Assembly (NCBI GenBank): GCA_004553595.1
Contig: SFKZ01000007.1
Coordinates: 10,938 to 74,937 of the forward strand
Direction of reading: 5' to 3'
DNA from: Methanobrevibacter ruminantium
Lineage (GTDB): Archaea; Methanobacteriota; Methanobacteria; Methanobacteriales; Methanobacteriaceae
Length of the DNA: 64,000 nucleotides
The notes below the pieces were generated by a model, which ran no database searches, was not told the DNA's origin, and saw only the letters and a program-made list of their open reading frames with translations. This document shows positions 16,599 to 24,894 of the stretch, in pieces. Position 1 is the first letter of the stretch. The number at the start of each line of letters is the position of its first letter. Made by a program: the position numbers and the translations under genes.

Positions 16599-18905
16599 TT
16601 ATTTCCCTTCATCCAACTGTGCAATTTTTTTATCAAAATCTATGAATTTACGAGCAAGTCCTGAAAAGTATGGGATATACACTTTTGAAAACATCAATCT
16701 TTCAGGATCTTCATCCATTTCAAGGATTCTATCTTTCACTCTTTGGATTTTTCGCTCAACCTCATCATACATCAGGTCTCCAGGGAATTCACCAATGAAG
16801 ACTCCATCAGCACCATGGTCCAGTGCATATCTAATATGTCTTGGACGAACTCTATTTACTGAAATAACCTTAATGATGTGTATTGATTCGGGATAAGACA
16901 GTCTATTTACTCCAATATTGTCTGCAGCAGTGTATCCAATGTTATCCAAGAATACCAAAATCATGCGTTGGCCTTCTTGCTTTTTAGACAATACTCCTTT
17001 GATTGTGGATGTGATTTTCTCATCAATGTTACCGTTTACTGTAATTGCCCTTTGATTACATCCGGTAAGACATTTACCACATCCTGTACAGCTCATTGGA
17101 TCTATATAGATTTCATCCTGCTGTATGCTCATTGATTTGTATTTGCATCTTGAGATGCATTCTCCACAAAGTATGCAGCTTTCATTATCTATTTCTGCAA
17201 TGAATGGCTCGATTTCAACCTTTCCATAGTTGTATTCAGCAACTTTTGCAGCTGCTGCTGTTGCCTGCATGATTGAATCGGTGATGTCTTTTGGATCGTG
17301 TGCTGTTCCACATACGAATATTCCCTGAACATCAGTAGCCACAGGCTTGATTTTTGGATGTGATTCCTTGATGAAACCGTCTTCTGTTGTTCCTATATTT
17401 AAGATTTCAGCGATTTCACGAGTGCCGTCGGATGGCTCCATTGCTGTTGAAAGAACAACCATGTCTGCTTCAATTTCAATGAATTCTCCTTTCAAGGTAT
17501 CCTCTGTTCTTACTATGAAGTTATCTCCTTTCTTGACTACCTCTCCAGGTCGACCTCTCAGGAAGCGAACTTGATTTTCCTGAGTGTGCTTGTAGTACTT
17601 TTCAAACATTCCAGGGGTTCTGACATCAGTATAACATATTAATACATCAGTGTCAGGGTATTTATGCTTGATGATGTTTGCATTCTTAAGGGCTACTGTA
17701 CAGCAAATCTTTGAGCAGTATTTGTGTCCATCAGGCTTTTCATCCCTTGAACCAACACATTGGATCATCACTACACGTTTAGGAACTTCTCCATTGGCTT
17801 TTAGTAGCTTGCCCTTTGTAGGCCCGTTCACTCCAGTGATACGTCCTAATTCAGACTGGGTTATAACATCATCATAACGGTCGTACCCATATTCCGGTCT
17901 TTTTGACATGTCAAAGAGCTTATGACCTGTTGCAACGATGATTGAACCCACTTGGAGAAGGCTTCTTTCACTTTTTCCCCTAAGCTTTATTGCCTTCATA
18001 TTGCATGCCTTGACACATTTTCCACATTTTTCACAGTTGTCCATATCAATTACATAGGCTTCTGGGTAGGATTGTCCGAATGGCCTGTAAATTGCCTTTC
18101 TCATGGAGAGGTTATCGTTCCAGTCATTTGGAACTTCAACTTCACAGGCTTCACTGCATTTGCCGCATGCAATGCATTTTTCAATGTCAACGTATCTTGG
18201 ACATTGTTCAATGATTAAATTATATGTTCCTGCTCTTCTTTCAGCTTCAATCACTCTTGCATTGGTCATTATTTCAATATTGTCATGCCATACAAGTTCA
18301 TTCAATATTGGGTTTAAAAGGCACATGCCGCATTCTTCTGCAATCTTGACTGGTGAGAAGACCTTACCGATCTTTGCCATATGGCCTCCGATTGAGGGGG
18401 ACTGCTCTATTATTGTTACCTTGATTCCTTGCTTTGCAAGGGATAATGCTGCATTCATTCCAGCTATTCCCCCACCGATTATTGCAACTTCATTTGGGGT
18501 TTGGCAGTAAATAGGGTCAACAGCTTCTGATTGCTTCAGCTTTTCGATTGATGCGTTGATGAGAGTGAGGGCCTTTTGGGTTGCTTTTTCCTTATCTGAG
18601 TGTACCCAAGAGCACTGTTCACGGATGTTTGCCATGTCCATTAAGTAAGGGTTTAGAGGTTTCACATAATCCTGAAATGTTTTTTCATGGCTTATTGGAG
18701 AGCATGCTGCAATCACAACACGGTCAAGGTCATGCTCAAATATTGCATCTCTAATCAGTTTTCGTCCATTGAGAGAACATAAGTTCTCAAACTGGCCAAT
18801 GAATTCAACATCAAGCTCGCTTCGAACCTTATCCAAATCTACAATATCCGCTATATTTCCTCCGCATTCACATAAGAATACGCCAACTTTCAATTCTTCC
18901 CTCAT
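16599..18905 (-). CDS. hdrA: HdrA-like flavin iron-sulfur subunit with cysteine-free MvhD-like tail
   Basis: Homologue of the FAD subunit of heterodisulfide reductase. Order of parts: N-terminal HdrA domain (CECGGNI near residue 13, ACSPISHEKTF near 68, MANIREQCSWVH near 92); FAD domain (IIGGGIAGMNAALSLAKQG near 142) with an inserted two-ferredoxin segment (CIACGKCSEAC, CEKCGKCVKAC); CSKICC region; a C-terminal ferredoxin domain (CILCGECISRC, CTGCGKCLTGC, about 577-620); and a final MvhD/FlpD-like domain (about 648-755). That last domain keeps the fold landmarks (YTAADNIGVNRLSYP, NRVRP, GADGVFIGEFPGD) but no Cys at all, so it cannot bind the usual 2Fe-2S cluster. At 768 residues it is about 110 longer than a plain HdrA. 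The start codon overlaps the hdrB stop (ATGA). Confidence 0.9.
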   Translation of the reverse strand: MREELKVGVFLCECGGNIADIVDLDKVRSELDVEFIGQFENLCSLNGRKLIRDAIFEHDLDRVVIAACSPISHEKTFQDYVKPLNPYLMDMANIREQCSWVHSDKEKATQKALTLINASIEKLKQSEAVDPIYCQTPNEVAIIGGGIAGMNAALSLAKQGIKVTIIEQSPSIGGHMAKIGKVFSPVKIAEECGMCLLNPILNELVWHDNIEIMTNARVIEAERRAGTYNLIIEQCPRYVDIEKCIACGKCSEACEVEVPNDWNDNLSMRKAIYRPFGQSYPEAYVIDMDNCEKCGKCVKACNMKAIKLRGKSERSLLQVGSIIVATGHKLFDMSKRPEYGYDRYDDVITQSELGRITGVNGPTKGKLLKANGEVPKRVVMIQCVGSRDEKPDGHKYCSKICCTVALKNANIIKHKYPDTDVLICYTDVRTPGMFEKYYKHTQENQVRFLRGRPGEVVKKGDNFIVRTEDTLKGEFIEIEADMVVLSTAMEPSDGTREIAEILNIGTTEDGFIKESHPKIKPVATDVQGIFVCGTAHDPKDITDSIMQATAAAAKVAEYNYGKVEIEPFIAEIDNESCILCGECISRCKYKSMSIQQDEIYIDPMSCTGCGKCLTGCNQRAITVNGNIDEKITSTIKGVLSKKQEGQRMILVFLDNIGYTAADNIGVNRLSYPESIHIIKVISVNRVRPRHIRYALDHGADGVFIGEFPGDLMYDEVERKIQRVKDRILEMDEDPERLMFSKVYIPYFSGLARKFIDFDKKIAQLDEGK

Positions 18906-19843
18906 TTAGAAACCTCCTTCAACTCTGTAATAATTGAATCAATTGGAACTGTATGGGCTTTTGCTCCTATTACCTTATCGAAATCCCCTCCCATTGCAAG
19001 TGCAATGAACTGGGCTATATTCAAATGAATCGCCTTGAACTTTCTGCCTTCACGCTTGGATATCAAGTCCTGATATCTGTCAAATTGAATATGGCAATTT
19101 GGACATAAATGGACTAGAATGTCCACATCCTCATCTTCAATTGCATTCATCTTATCTGCAGTGGCTGTAAATGACAATTCTGGATTGGAATATCTTTGTC
19201 TAAATCCTGTACCGCAGGTTGCACGCTTGTGGTCATACCATCCGATTGTTTTGCATCCGCACTCTTCTATTATTTCATCCATGATGTTAGGATCCCTTAC
19301 ACCGCCGATTGTATCCTCATAGTGGACCTTGCAGTAATGGCATCCATGATGGGTTGCTATTGTATAATCACTTAAATCATATTTGATATGGTTTTTCATC
19401 TCATCTTTCTTGCCATATAAAATGTCTATAACATGGAAGATGTTTTCTGTTGGCTTCAAATCATCCTTTTCATATTTTAAGTGAGATAAGCCGTTTTCAT
19501 CAAATAATCTGTTTATATGTTCTCTCAAATCATCCTTTTTATTGAGCAATTTAACTGATTTCTTATTTATTGCATAGCATGTTGCACACATCATCACAAG
19601 GTTTGGGCAATCAAGTTCCTTGGCTATCTTGAAATTCCGCGCTCCAATTGCTGTTGTGTCGATTTGGTCAAAGACATCTGAATAATATCCAAGACCAGTG
19701 CAGCAGGTTTGCTTTTCGGATATCTTATAGTCTATGCCTAATTTATCAAATACAAACTTTGTTGAAGCTTCAACGCCAGGATATTCAACGCTAACAAGAC
19801 AGCTTCTAAAGAGCAGAATGTTTTTATCTGGAATGGATTTCAT
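18902..19843 (-). CDS. hdrB: HdrB-like CCG-domain subunit
   Basis: Homologue of the heterodisulfide reductase subunit that holds two non-cubane 4Fe-4S clusters through two CCG motifs. The first motif is complete: Cys15, Cys47-Cys48, Cys86 and Cys89. In the second, Cys168, Cys210, Cys247 and Cys250 are present, but the residue before Cys210 is Thr209 where the family has a second Cys (ATCGTG instead of a CCG); an extra Cys171 and Cys195/Cys197 lie nearby and might substitute. The 313-residue length is normal. It overlaps hdrC upstream and hdrA downstream by 4 bases each, so all three are translated together. The missing ligand suggests a specialised paralogue rather than the main methanogenic enzyme; that is inference. 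Confidence 0.88.
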   Translation of the reverse strand: MKSIPDKNILLFRSCLVSVEYPGVEASTKFVFDKLGIDYKISEKQTCCTGLGYYSDVFDQIDTTAIGARNFKIAKELDCPNLVMMCATCYAINKKSVKLLNKKDDLREHINRLFDENGLSHLKYEKDDLKPTENIFHVIDILYGKKDEMKNHIKYDLSDYTIATHHGCHYCKVHYEDTIGGVRDPNIMDEIIEECGCKTIGWYDHKRATCGTGFRQRYSNPELSFTATADKMNAIEDEDVDILVHLCPNCHIQFDRYQDLISKREGRKFKAIHLNIAQFIALAMGGDFDKVIGAKAHTVPIDSIITELKEVSK

Positions 19844-20496
19844 TCTTCTTCCTCCTGCATGATTCTGGATACTTGAATGTTCTTTTCATGAATGAATGAT
19901 ATTTCTTCTTGGCTTTCCCTTATCTTTTCAATCTTATCCTTAAAACCGGTTATTGTCAAGATCATGCTTACTTCATCAATAACCTCTTTTGGAGGAATCA
20001 ATGGAGGATCAAGCTCCAGTTCATTTCTGATTTCATCCAAGTGCTGTCTAAAATCCCACCATCCTGGAACATCACGATCTATGTCTTCAAAGAATATTTC
20101 TGGAATTGCTCCGATTGCTGCTGTAAAATAGGAATCTGCAAATCCCATATATTCGTAAAGCTTGTCATAAGCCATTTCATTCTTTATTGCAAATTGCTTT
20201 AATATTTGATTTACTTCACATACGCTGTTTCCAACAGGGCATACGCTATGGCATGTATAGCAGTAGAAACAGTTCCATATCCAATCCTCTTCCAGGATTG
20301 TCAAGTCTCCTTCCAAGACTCTTTCCATAATGTCTCGAGGATTATATTCGCTATGGCGTGCTGCAGGACAGGTTGAAGTGCACATTCCACATTGCACACA
20401 TTTCAAAACCCCATCTTCCTTTGAATTTTTTACATCATCAATGACTTGTTCTGCAAAGTCTATGGGTGAATCAGTAATCTTTTGATGATTGGACAA
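19840..20496 (-). CDS. hdrC: HdrC-like ferredoxin subunit
   Basis: A 218-residue HdrC homologue that passes electrons from HdrA to HdrB. Two full 4Fe-4S motifs are visible: CVQCGMCTSTCP (Cys33, 36, 39, 43) and CFYCYTCHSVCP (Cys76, 79, 82, 86). The C-terminal half contains DIDRDVPGWWDFRQH, as in methanogen HdrC, and an acidic, coiled-coil-like tail. The start is a TTG at 20494-20496 with AGGTGT just upstream. It begins 128 bases after the marker-16 gene, in a spacer filled with tandem repeats. The order hdrC-hdrB-hdrA on one transcript differs from the usual split of hdrA and hdrBC in this group. Confidence 0.9.
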   Translation of the reverse strand: MSNHQKITDSPIDFAEQVIDDVKNSKEDGVLKCVQCGMCTSTCPAARHSEYNPRDIMERVLEGDLTILEEDWIWNCFYCYTCHSVCPVGNSVCEVNQILKQFAIKNEMAYDKLYEYMGFADSYFTAAIGAIPEIFFEDIDRDVPGWWDFRQHLDEIRNELELDPPLIPPKEVIDEVSMILTITGFKDKIEKIRESQEEISFIHEKNIQVSRIMQEEEE

Positions 20497-20520
20497 ATTT
20501 ACACCTACTATAAATAACTA

Positions 20521-20670
20521 TTATTTTCTATCATTTTCTTTATTTTTGATAGTTTATCTCTTTTAATCTAAATTTAAACTCTTTATTTTTCTATCATTTT
20601 CTTTATTTTTGATAGTCATTGCTCTTAATCAAATTTAAACTCTTTATTTTCTATCATTTCTTTTAATTTC
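20521..20670. repeat. Tandem repeats derived from the 3' end of the marker-16 gene
   Basis: A roughly 60-base unit containing TCTATCATTTTCTTTATTTT occurs at 20527 and 20590, and its parent copy (TCTATCATTTCTTTTAATTT) starts at 20650 inside the coding end of the marker-16 gene. Read on the minus strand, each copy resembles the last codons (encoding MIENKEFKFD) plus the stop and spacer. Each unit also contains short arms CTATCA and TGATAG that could pair. The array fills the spacer to hdrC. Confidence 0.75.
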
Positions 20671-21881
20671 AATGATAATTTGTTTGCTCTTAATCTATCT
20701 GATTGTCTGCAAATGATTGGAATGTTAACTTCATTTCCATTGATTTTTAAATTAACATCACCGGTATTCATATCAAATGCATTGTTAGGACAGTAATTTG
20801 CACACATTCCACAACCGAAACAATATGTGAAGTCAATTCTTTCACTTGCAAATGCATTTGTAGGGCATATTTCCTCTACAATGCATGAATCACATTTTAA
20901 ACATTTGTCGCTATCATATTTTGGTCTCAAATCATTTTCTGCCCATAATTTTCCATAATCTGTTTCACCCAAAGGCAAATGACGTCCTTTTATGTCTGCC
21001 ACTGGAATCTTAACATCTTCATCCATTATAAGTAAGTTATTATAAATCTCTTCAGTCAATACAGGGATCGGTATTGCTACAGTATCATAAACCTCTCCTC
21101 CTTGCCCGGTCTTAAATCCTCCCATATAGTATGGATCCATTTTAGTAAGGTCTGCAGATAACATCAAGTTTGGCTTTTCAGGGCTTGACCTTGTTCCATT
21201 GCCTAATATGTAACCTTGGGTTCCATTCAAAAGGACTTTAGTTCCTTCCTTAATAATATTTTGAGCACAGTCGTTTTGAAGCGGATTCAATGCTCCACAG
21301 CCTGAAAATGTCAGTCCCCTTAAGTTTCCTTCAAGAGGTATCGCTCCAAATATTGATGAGACTGATTCCTCATTAGGATTTGTGAATGCGGTATAATTCT
21401 TAAATGACATACGTGAGCCTATAATCTGTGCTCTGGTAATGTCTTTCATGGTTATCTTATTTTCTATTGTTTTTCCATCAGCGCTTTCAACTCTTACGTC
21501 AATTTCCTTCCCGTCAAGAATGTCCTTAAGCAAGAATCCTCCGCCGTAGCTTTCATCATAGATTGAATGGGCTGTTCCATGAAGTATCACATCAACTGAA
21601 CCGAGCCATTCATTTGGGCATGGTCCTGCATAAGCCGGAACTCCATTTAAGTAAACTTCGCTGGCTCTTATGAATTCTCCTGGTTCCGAGACTATAAAGT
21701 TTAAAATAGCTGCGGTTCCACTCATTACACCACAGGTACCGCATGTAACAACATCAACTTCTTCAAAGCTCGGTGCATCGTCATCCTTAATGAGCTTTTT
21801 GAATTCTTCGGCAGTGAAAATTTTAGCTTCACCATCTTCAATCTTTTGGTTTATTTCAGCAATGCTCCTTTTATTGGTCAA
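20625..21881 (-). CDS. Methanogenesis marker 16 metalloprotein (DUF39/HcyBio plus ferredoxin domain)
   Basis: An N-terminal DUF39 (homocysteine biosynthesis-type) domain of about 330 residues followed by a two-cluster ferredoxin. Conserved cysteines lie in VVTCGTCGVMSGTAAI, in FSGCGALNPLQNDC, and in the ferredoxin motifs CLKCDSCIVEEICP and CFGCGMCANYCP. DUF39 relatives put sulfide into aspartate semialdehyde to make homocysteine; the ferredoxin-fused form has been proposed to act in the last step of coenzyme M synthesis, turning sulfoacetaldehyde into the thiol, which needs reducing power. The start is a TTG with AAGGATGTG upstream, 12 bases after comA, so it is coupled to comA. The downstream hdrCBA genes are on the same strand. 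The assignment to the CoM step is from family literature and context. Confidence 0.87.
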   Translation of the reverse strand: MTNKRSIAEINQKIEDGEAKIFTAEEFKKLIKDDDAPSFEEVDVVTCGTCGVMSGTAAILNFIVSEPGEFIRASEVYLNGVPAYAGPCPNEWLGSVDVILHGTAHSIYDESYGGGFLLKDILDGKEIDVRVESADGKTIENKITMKDITRAQIIGSRMSFKNYTAFTNPNEESVSSIFGAIPLEGNLRGLTFSGCGALNPLQNDCAQNIIKEGTKVLLNGTQGYILGNGTRSSPEKPNLMLSADLTKMDPYYMGGFKTGQGGEVYDTVAIPIPVLTEEIYNNLLIMDEDVKIPVADIKGRHLPLGETDYGKLWAENDLRPKYDSDKCLKCDSCIVEEICPTNAFASERIDFTYCFGCGMCANYCPNNAFDMNTGDVNLKINGNEVNIPIICRQSDRLRANKLSLKLKEMIENKEFKFD

Positions 21882-21893
21882 TTGAACACATCC

Positions 21894-22676
21894 TTAAATT
21901 TTCCCTAATGTGTCTCCTCTCAATCCTCTTCTTAAAGTTTCAAGAGAAGTTATATCGTCGCTTGATATATTTCCCAAATTAACTTCATTTCCAAGTTTTA
22001 ATATGAAAAATACCTGTTGGTCCTTGTTTGGAGCTTCCCAGAGAATTTTTTCATTATCAACATTATTTAAAATGGTATCTATCTCATCTTCATTTGCCTT
22101 GCCTGATTTGTCAAATATTCCAATGTTCTTTCCCCCTTCACGGGCTTCTACAATTATCAGGGATGAACCGGCATTCAGTTCATCGTTCATAGCTTTGATT
22201 CTATCATCGAGTGACATTTCCTTATCTAAAACAGGGTCCTTTTTTCCCACTTCAGACAAGACTTCAAACCCGTCATCGCAAGCAAGCTCAATGCATTCCA
22301 ATTTGTCATCATGGGATATGGTGGTGGATCCGTCTGATATCTCAATAGCTGGGAAACCTAATTCATGTGCCTCATCGAAAAATTCATTGAGCATGCCCTT
22401 CTTATATGCAAGCTCAAATAATGTTCCTCCAGTATATGGGGTTATATGGTGGGACTTATACATCTCTACCTTTGCTCTGATTATATCCTGTTCATGTACA
22501 ATGGAGGTTCCCCATCCAAATTTCAGGTAATCCACATATTCGCCGGAAATGTCCATTAGGCTGCTTGCAGTTTCAAGTCCTAATCCTTTATCCAAGACCA
22601 TTGTCAATCCACAGGTTCTTGGTTTTTCTTCTCTTTTTTTGGATAAAAATTCAAATGATTTCAAAATATCCCTCAT
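21894..22676 (-). CDS. comA: Phosphosulfolactate synthase
   Basis: First enzyme of one route to coenzyme M: adds sulfite to phosphoenolpyruvate to give phosphosulfolactate. The 260-residue TIM-barrel protein shows the family segments TMVLDKGLGLETASSLM, DYLKFGWGTS, TPYTGGTLFELAYKKG, AIEISDGSTTIS and VEAREGGKNIGIFD. Length is normal. No ribosome binding site is visible before the ATG, so the message may be leaderless or have a very short leader. The 251-base gap above it (22677-22927) is T-rich, with many near-repeats of ATTCTTATTCTTGTTATT, and holds no gene. It leads a probable operon comA, marker 16, hdrC, hdrB, hdrA. Confidence 0.94.
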   Translation of the reverse strand: MRDILKSFEFLSKKREEKPRTCGLTMVLDKGLGLETASSLMDISGEYVDYLKFGWGTSIVHEQDIIRAKVEMYKSHHITPYTGGTLFELAYKKGMLNEFFDEAHELGFPAIEISDGSTTISHDDKLECIELACDDGFEVLSEVGKKDPVLDKEMSLDDRIKAMNDELNAGSSLIIVEAREGGKNIGIFDKSGKANEDEIDTILNNVDNEKILWEAPNKDQQVFFILKLGNEVNLGNISSDDITSLETLRRGLRGDTLGKI

Positions 22677-22927
22677 TTATTTGTTTTTAAATTAATGTTT
22701 TAAATAATAACTATAGCATTATGATATTTATATATTTGGATTGTATTGTTTTTCATCTGTTTTTGGAGATTTTTTTGATAAATTTTTGTACAAAATTATT
22801 CTTCTTATCTTCTCAATTATCCGTATTATTCTTATTCTTGTTATTCTTCTCTGATTCTTATTTTTCTTTATTAATTCTTGTTATTTGATATTAATTCTTA
22901 TTCTTTGTTATTGATTCTTATATTATT

Positions 22928-23641
22928 TTAGATTTTCACATCAAACTCTTTTGTTTCAACTATCTTCGGCAGTTTGCCGATTGTTCCGACATGATTGTCT
23001 GAAATGATTAGAGCCCCTTCAAAAAACTCTTTGTAATCTTCGCCACATTCCAAACCGTTTGATACCTTGTCTTCAATGCTTTCTCCATTGATTTCATTAG
23101 CTATTCTAGTTGCAAGCCCATCTGCAATTGACGCTGATTTGGAAATCACAGTAACGCTGTCAGATGTTCCAAAGCTTATGGAATGTCCTATCTTTCCTGA
23201 GGAAGTGCAGATTCCCAATGGCCTTTTTCGAGACTTGATCTTAAATGCAATGTCATTTCCTAAAACTTCATTGTTTGAATAGATGCCGCATAAGACCTCT
23301 TCATCATTTATCATTGCAATGTCTCCCCCATTTTCAATGATTGAATATCTTGAATCATTTGCAATCAAATAATCGAGAGACATTTCAGAAATTGTTCCTG
23401 CAACACAAGCCATAGGTCCAACATCAGCAATATTAGAGGATTCAACCATTGTTTTTACTATCAAAGGCAAATTCCCATCTCTTTTTATAGGCTCAAGTGC
23501 CAATAGGAAGTCCTGATCCTTTAAGAGATAGTTTTCCAATTCATTTCTGATGTAAATGATATATTCATTCAGATTATGATTTGGCAAATCTGTTCTTAAA
23601 CGAATGTGTGTTTGTTTTAAATCAATTTCAGAAAAATTCAT
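22928..23641 (-). CDS. UPF0280 family protein (ApbE-like)
   Basis: A 237-residue protein of the UPF0280 family, distantly related to the flavin transferase ApbE. Typical segments are KTMVESSNIADVGPMACVAGTISE, YSIIENGGDIAM, SFGTSDSVTVISKSASIADGLAT and DNHVGTIGKL. The Gly-rich MACVAGTI and the ADGLAT motif are shared with ApbE. In methanogens this family often lies beside the DUF39/marker-16 gene, as here, where it is upstream of comA on the same strand. Its activity is not known to me; a role in maturing or supplying a cofactor for the marker-16/Hdr-like proteins is a reasonable guess. An AAACTATA octamer lies at 23661-23668, just above the start. Confidence 0.82.
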   Translation of the reverse strand: MNFSEIDLKQTHIRLRTDLPNHNLNEYIIYIRNELENYLLKDQDFLLALEPIKRDGNLPLIVKTMVESSNIADVGPMACVAGTISEMSLDYLIANDSRYSIIENGGDIAMINDEEVLCGIYSNNEVLGNDIAFKIKSRKRPLGICTSSGKIGHSISFGTSDSVTVISKSASIADGLATRIANEINGESIEDKVSNGLECGEDYKEFFEGALIISDNHVGTIGKLPKIVETKEFDVKI

Positions 23642-23841
23642 ATATTAATATTTGCTTTTAAAACTATATTAATTTTAATCAATCAGCATTAAACAATGTT
23701 CATGAATCATTTTAAAAAAAAGATTTATATAATAGAAATTAGATATTAAGATATATGTAATAAATAATACAATGGTGTATAAATATATACATTATTATTG
23801 GAAAATTTTCATATTTTTTCAATAAGAAAGTTTGGTTAAAC

Positions 23842-23939
23842 AAAAATATATAAAATATAATTTATTATATATTAAATGGAAAGATTATCATATCTTTATA
23901 TTTTAAATTATTTTTAAAGTAAAAGATTATCACATCTTT
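23842..23939 (+). promoter_or_regulatory. Promoter with two dyad sites before aroA'
   Basis: A TATA-like run (AAATATATAAAAT, about 23845-23857) puts the transcription start near 23880. Two copies of AAAGATTATCAYATCTTT follow, at 23880-23897 and 23922-23939 (starts 42 bases apart). Each has arms AAAGAT and ATCTTT. They could be operators for a dimeric repressor of aromatic amino acid synthesis, or hairpins in the leader. A cleaner TATA match (23724-23731) lies further up, so two promoters are possible. Nothing else is seen in the 23642-24028 gap. Confidence 0.45.
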
Positions 23940-24028
23940 ATTTTTTTTTAATAAATTTAAAAAACAAAAGATAAATCATTATCCTAAAATTTATTTAATT
24001 ATTATTTAAAGTTATGGAGACTAATCTT

Positions 24029-24826
24029 ATGACTGAAATAGGAAAAAAAATTCGTTTAGAAAGGATTTTCAATAGAAAAACCGGAAGAACCGTAATTGCT
24101 CCTATGGACCATGGTGTATCAAGCGGTCCAATCAAAGGAATAATTAACATGGATGAAACCGTTGAAAGCATCTCCCAAGGCGGAGCAAACGCAATATTAA
24201 TGCACAAAGGTATTGTAGGACTCGGACACAGAGGATACGGTAAGGATATCGGTCTTATTGTACACTTGTCTGCAAGTACCTCCTTAAGCCCAGACCCAAA
24301 CAACAAGGTAACTGTTACCAGTGTTGAAAAGGCTATACAATTAGGTGCAGATGCAGTGTCCGTACATGTCAACATCGGTTCCGATACAGAACCTGAAATG
24401 CTCATGGAACTTGGTGAAATATCCGAAACCTGCAGTTACTGGGGAATTCCACTTTTAGCAATGATGTACCCAAGAGGTCAAAAGGTTAAAAACGAGCATG
24501 ATGTTGAAATGGTAAAACATGCAGCACGTGTAGGTTCAGAACTTGGTGTGGATATTGTAAAGACCAATTATACTGGTGATCCAGACTCATTCAAGGAAGT
24601 AGTGGATGGGGCATTAGTGCCTGTTGTCATTGCAGGAGGACCTAAAGTTGAAACCGATAGGGAACTTTTAGAGATGGTAAAGGATTCCCTTGAAGTTGGA
24701 GGAGCAGGTGTAGCATTTGGAAGAAACCTTTTCCAAGCTGAAAACCCTGGAAAAATCACAAGAGCTATTTCAGAAGTAGTTCACAATGATTTGGATGTTG
24801 AAGAAGCATTGAAATTCCTCGACTAA
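24029..24826 (+). CDS. aroA': 2-amino-3,7-dideoxy-D-threo-hept-6-ulosonate synthase
   Basis: First enzyme of the archaeal route to 3-dehydroquinate, replacing DAHP synthase; it condenses a fructose-1,6-bisphosphate-derived ketose with aspartate semialdehyde. The protein is an FbaB-like aldolase: TVIAPMDHGVSSGP, ILMHKGIVGLGHRGYG, VHLSASTSLSPDPN, AVSVHVNIGSD, PLLAMMYPRGQ, DIVKTNYTGDP (Schiff-base Lys), IAGGPKVETDRE. I start at ATG 24029 (MTEIGKKIRLERIF), with GGAG 9 bases upstream; an ATG at 24014 has no ribosome binding site. aroB' follows 68 bases downstream. The leader contains two dyads. Confidence 0.94.
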   Translation: MTEIGKKIRLERIFNRKTGRTVIAPMDHGVSSGPIKGIINMDETVESISQGGANAILMHKGIVGLGHRGYGKDIGLIVHLSASTSLSPDPNNKVTVTSVEKAIQLGADAVSVHVNIGSDTEPEMLMELGEISETCSYWGIPLLAMMYPRGQKVKNEHDVEMVKHAARVGSELGVDIVKTNYTGDPDSFKEVVDGALVPVVIAGGPKVETDRELLEMVKDSLEVGGAGVAFGRNLFQAENPGKITRAISEVVHNDLDVEEALKFLD

Positions 24827-24894
24827 ATAAATCATATTTATAAATTGTTCAATGATATTAACAATCAAAACTAGAAAATTTAAGGAGATTAAAA

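Noticed and set aside
17952..18510. Long open frames antisense to hdrA
   Set aside because: Mirror images of the coding frame of a clear gene; no start signals.
21910..22530. 206-residue open frame antisense to comA
   Set aside because: Ser/Pro-rich shadow of the comA frame; no ribosome binding site or family resemblance.
15311..23641. Recent horizontal transfer of the com/hdr region
   Set aside because: Base composition, codon choice and ribosome binding sites match the flanking housekeeping genes; no mobile-element remnants.
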